Shown: piece by piece, positions 62,701 through 64,000 of the stretch | Numbering within the stretch: the first letter of the stretch is position 1 | How the letters are laid out: every line of letters starts with the position of its first letter | Assembly: GCA_015059145.1 (NCBI GenBank) | Contig: SVAZ01000001.1 | Coordinates: 166,442-230,441, forward strand | Reading direction: 5' to 3' | From: Erysipelotrichaceae bacterium | Lineage (GTDB): Bacteria; Bacillota_I; Bacilli_A; Acholeplasmatales; Anaeroplasmataceae | Length of the DNA stretch: 64,000 bases | Position numbers and translations under genes: made by a program | The notes under the pieces: generated by a model | The model's input: the letters and a program-made list of their open reading frames with translations, nothing else | Database searches by the model: none | What the model was told of the DNA's origin: nothing

Positions 62701-63739
62701 TGTTAATTACGGCACTGCAAAGGATACTCAAGTAAACGTTAAGGTTATGCCTAAGGTTGAGTATAAAGATGGAGAGCTTTATATTAATGGTTCAAGTGTT
62801 GAAACTATTACAACAGATAGTAATATAATTAATTATAAGTATAGAATAGGCGATGGTGTTATCCTTGAGTCTATTAGTGATGATGCTGTTACTATTGAAT
62901 ATAATTCAGCTAAGCAAGTATATGAACTAAAAATTAATGGATTTGTTGTTAATAAGGTTGATTCAGTCAATAATGTAGTAGTTCCTTATACTGTAAATTT
63001 ACCATCATTAAGCACTAGTGGTGATCAATATAATTCAAATAATGTCGTTGATGCCGATTCATCAGGTGTTTTATATATAGATGCAGTAAGCACAGAGTAT
63101 AGTATATTTGAAATTTATGGAAAATATAATGCTGATGATAAATATTATTTCATATATGATTTAGATGGAAATGAAATTAAATCTACAGATAATTATATTT
63201 TCCCTGATATAGCTTCAGGCTTTGGAGCATACAAGGATGATTCAAATACAATCATTTCGCCTAACCTAGGTGATTCGAAAATTAACGTTGTTCCTATATC
63301 TGCCACATATACATTGTCAGTAATTAAACATAATACTAAATATTCATACCCTAATTCTAGTGATCAAAGCTCTGATGCTAGAATAGGTGTATCCATTGAT
63401 AATTCTATAATTTGTCCTGATATTGATGTCACTGAAAGTGGTAGGTATATAATTGATGGATATTATACTGATTTTGTGTATCAAGATAATGAATTAAATC
63501 CTAAGATTAATGATGATAATAGTTTAATATTAGGTGGTGTTACTACTGATTATATTGTATCAGCAGATAACATTATTACTCAAAAGGGTGCGATGGTTAA
63601 AAAGCTTAGCACTAGCAGTAGTGTATTTTTATTAATGCTATGCTTGCTAGCTGCACCACTAATGAAAATTCTTCAAGCATTTGTCCCTTGGATTGTTAAG
63701 CAGGTAAAATATATTAGACAGCTGCTAACTAAATATTAA
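59726..63739 (+). CDS. P-type ATPase with large extracellular beta-rich insertion
   Basis: A 1337-residue protein. Residues 1-110 are a Lys-rich charged head. The ATPase has TGES (249-252), DKTGT with Asp397 and TGDGVND with Asp633. Helix 4 reads MIPSGLFLMTS, resembling the CtpE/Exp7-like class, where Ser replaces the Glu of calcium pumps. After the helix ending near residue 833, about 450 residues (843-1295) form an outward-facing beta-rich block with repeated short units (GxYYxING, GELYINGS, GRYIIDGYY), then a final helix and a basic tail. Relatives of this class are usually near 800 residues, so the block looks like an added domain. Substrate unknown. It is cotranscribed with cysS and mrnC. 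Confidence 0.85.
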   Translation: MTKTSNSKKTSKSDLKKKKADSSEAVVYNVESESTDFNSVIMGPNKSTIKEEINILTKKEQLKQERKNKKEARKFEKAKQNMMKKHRRKINKNPEKLIRYDTDPKMGLSNEIVEKRMLDNLVNYTKAKTSKSIPAILFSNIVTFFNLLTFAIAAVLISVKAFTDLVFLGLVIVNIIIGIIQEVRAKKTIDRLSLISAPTAIVRRAGSAVEISVSEVVLDDLLLLESGKQICADSIVIEGSVEVNESLLTGESDAIVKKPGDILYSGSFVVSGKCSARVDKVGNDNYIEQLTSQAKKYKKPKSDLMFSLSWIIRVMAIIIIPIGALLFWIMYYRNGLEYVYSIRKTAGAMIGMIPSGLFLMTSIALAVGVVRLAQRNVLVQELYCIEMLARVDCICLDKTGTITDGTMSVKNVIDYNTIAGLATKNIISAMLNALEDHNLTSVALEEKFGLGKRIKHTAAIPFSSQRKYQAITFDKYGTFILGAPEFVLKEKFNLIQKDVNKYAALGYRVLCLAHRNGEIEDGNLPSSPVEVVSMILIEDNIRPDAINTIKYFRESGVSVRVISGDNPITVSKISQRAGIERAEDYISLDGLDDSEVIKAATKYTVFGRVSPAQKKLLIKTLKESGLTVAMTGDGVNDILALKEADCSIAVASGSEAARNVSHLVLLDSNFDSMPKVVSEGRRVINNISSVASLFLTKTIFSLLLAIQALQTGAYPISTNQLILIDLLAIGLPSLVLVMEPNNKNVQGKFLINVIKKAMPGAIVILFISIITFSLANSLNFDSTTLSTIIVIAATHTCMMVLFKTCKPFNTLRKFLCGLCYTLFLFCILTLPSFLEFRPIFSFAEYYSDDITTRTVSSYPEISISQGNYYVINGVVTSFQKSPNSKASNVTATTMNNKYYYRIGDTDTNVEVVIPDISYNDLGFVTLGGYKVDNLKYNDAVKYTTLSNGSVTRTVNLTINTIGEVCYITEDGDLVPLKITLSKEKSNEYYNHFVNYGTAKDTQVNVKVMPKVEYKDGELYINGSSVETITTDSNIINYKYRIGDGVILESISDDAVTIEYNSAKQVYELKINGFVVNKVDSVNNVVVPYTVNLPSLSTSGDQYNSNNVVDADSSGVLYIDAVSTEYSIFEIYGKYNADDKYYFIYDLDGNEIKSTDNYIFPDIASGFGAYKDDSNTIISPNLGDSKINVVPISATYTLSVIKHNTKYSYPNSSDQSSDARIGVSIDNSIICPDIDVTESGRYIIDGYYTDFVYQDNELNPKINDDNSLILGGVTTDYIVSADNIITQKGAMVKKLSTSSSVFLLMLCLLAAPLMKILQAFVPWIVKQVKYIRQLLTKY

Positions 63740-63744
63740 TTAAA

Positions 63745-63778
63745 GAAAGACAGATTTTAGATAATCTGTCTTTTTTCT
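63745..63778 (+). terminator. Terminator after the P-type ATPase
   Basis: AAAGACAGATT and AATCTGTCTTT pair around TTAGAT, with a T-run. It closes the cysS operon. Confidence 0.88.
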
Positions 63779-64000
63779 TTATAATTTAATGTATAAAAAA
63801 ATATTTTTATCAACTAAATATTTATAGATTTTAATTAATTTTTGTAAGAAAATTATAATTAATAAAGAACAAATTATTTATCTTTAATTTAATGTCTTAC
63901 TATGCTATAATACTTATGATTATATGGCGGTGATTAACTATTATTATTCAAGTACTAATTTATAAAAAAATAATAAAAGTTAATTACTCAAGACTAAAAA
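63779..64000 (+). other. AT-rich edge region with an extended -10 and a tiny reading frame
   Basis: No recognisable gene. An extended -10 (TGcTATAAT, 63903-63911) is followed by ATG 63924 opening a 13-codon frame that stops at 63965. A ggcggtgatt site at 63927-63936 lies inside it and points to a frame beginning ATT 63940 that stays open to the window edge. It may be a leader peptide or the start of a gene with an unusual start codon; neither is secure. Confidence 0.25.

Noticed and set aside
1..64000. UGA read as tryptophan (Mollicutes code)
   Set aside because: UGA ends several genes (for example 29293, 30349, 30711) and Trp is coded by TGG throughout.
1..64000. tRNA or ribosomal RNA genes
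   Set aside because: No cloverleaf with a GGTTCGA-type arm or rRNA core sequence was seen in any intergenic stretch.

Overview
The window is one continuous stretch of AT-rich, densely coding chromosome. Genes are mostly short operons. The standard code is used: UGA ends several genes (for example at 29293 and 30349) and Trp is TGG. Promoters are close to the sigma-A consensus, often with an extended TG before TATAAT, and nearly every unit ends in a hairpin plus T-run. Gene content (rpsF-ssb-rpsR-gdpP-dnaB, a GlnA of Bacillus-like length, Mini-III beside cysS, a tiny SRP RNA, T-box control, a YjcZ-like microprotein, DUF1576, a 2-hydroxyacyl-CoA dehydratase-type system) suggests an anaerobic, low-GC Gram-positive of the Bacilli/Erysipelotrichia side, probably an uncultured gut lineage with a cell wall. 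The exact taxon cannot be fixed from sequence reading alone.

Layout. 1-4860: tail of a TatD-like nuclease, HtrA-like lipoprotein protease, microprotein, class A PBP on the minus strand, cation diffusion facilitator, PncC. 4868-11040: rpsF-ssb-rpsR, then gdpP fused in frame to ribosomal protein L9, dnaB and prfA. 11053-11592: unknown minus-strand membrane protein. 11692-25310: strong promoter, class I c-di-GMP riboswitch with terminator, then four secreted or surface genes, three small TasA/pilin-like ones and a 3627-residue giant. 25313-29327: XRE regulator, membrane protein, UppP, DUF1576 protein, small acidic protein, PAP2 phosphatase. 29339-31211: ApbE, NusG-II and Gx transporter. 31215-35674: a single-gene DUF4011-helicase-nuclease-like protein. 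35678-37128: glnA. 37385-40723: serine T-box with serC, serA and a TIM-barrel enzyme. 40798-43671: MurA, L31, Tdk, TadA, SRP RNA. 43672-45447: Xaa-Pro aminopeptidase (minus). 45509-51232: CvpA-like protein, unknown membrane protein, transketolase, DUF4234, DUF2752, ClC. 51221-56118: minus-strand operon of a two-gene ASKHA activase/dehydratase system and a Crp/Fnr regulator. 56184-63778: GLUG-type lipoprotein, cysS, mrnC and a P-type ATPase with a very large extracellular insertion.

How it fits together. Two nucleotide second messengers are represented: c-di-AMP (GdpP hydrolase) and c-di-GMP (riboswitch). The riboswitch terminator uses the conserved 3' part of the aptamer as its 5' arm, so ligand binding should block termination and switch the surface operon on. 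That operon is the best candidate for an undescribed system: c-di-GMP-controlled fibre subunits plus a giant multi-domain surface protein. Other items worth follow-up are the GdpP-L9 fusion with a preserved internal ribosome-binding site, the ATPase with a roughly 450-residue beta-rich outer domain, the likely plasmalogen-type reductive operon with an adjacent Crp/Fnr gene and a dyad at its promoter, and a DUF4011 helicase whose nuclease domain seems to lack an expected Glu.
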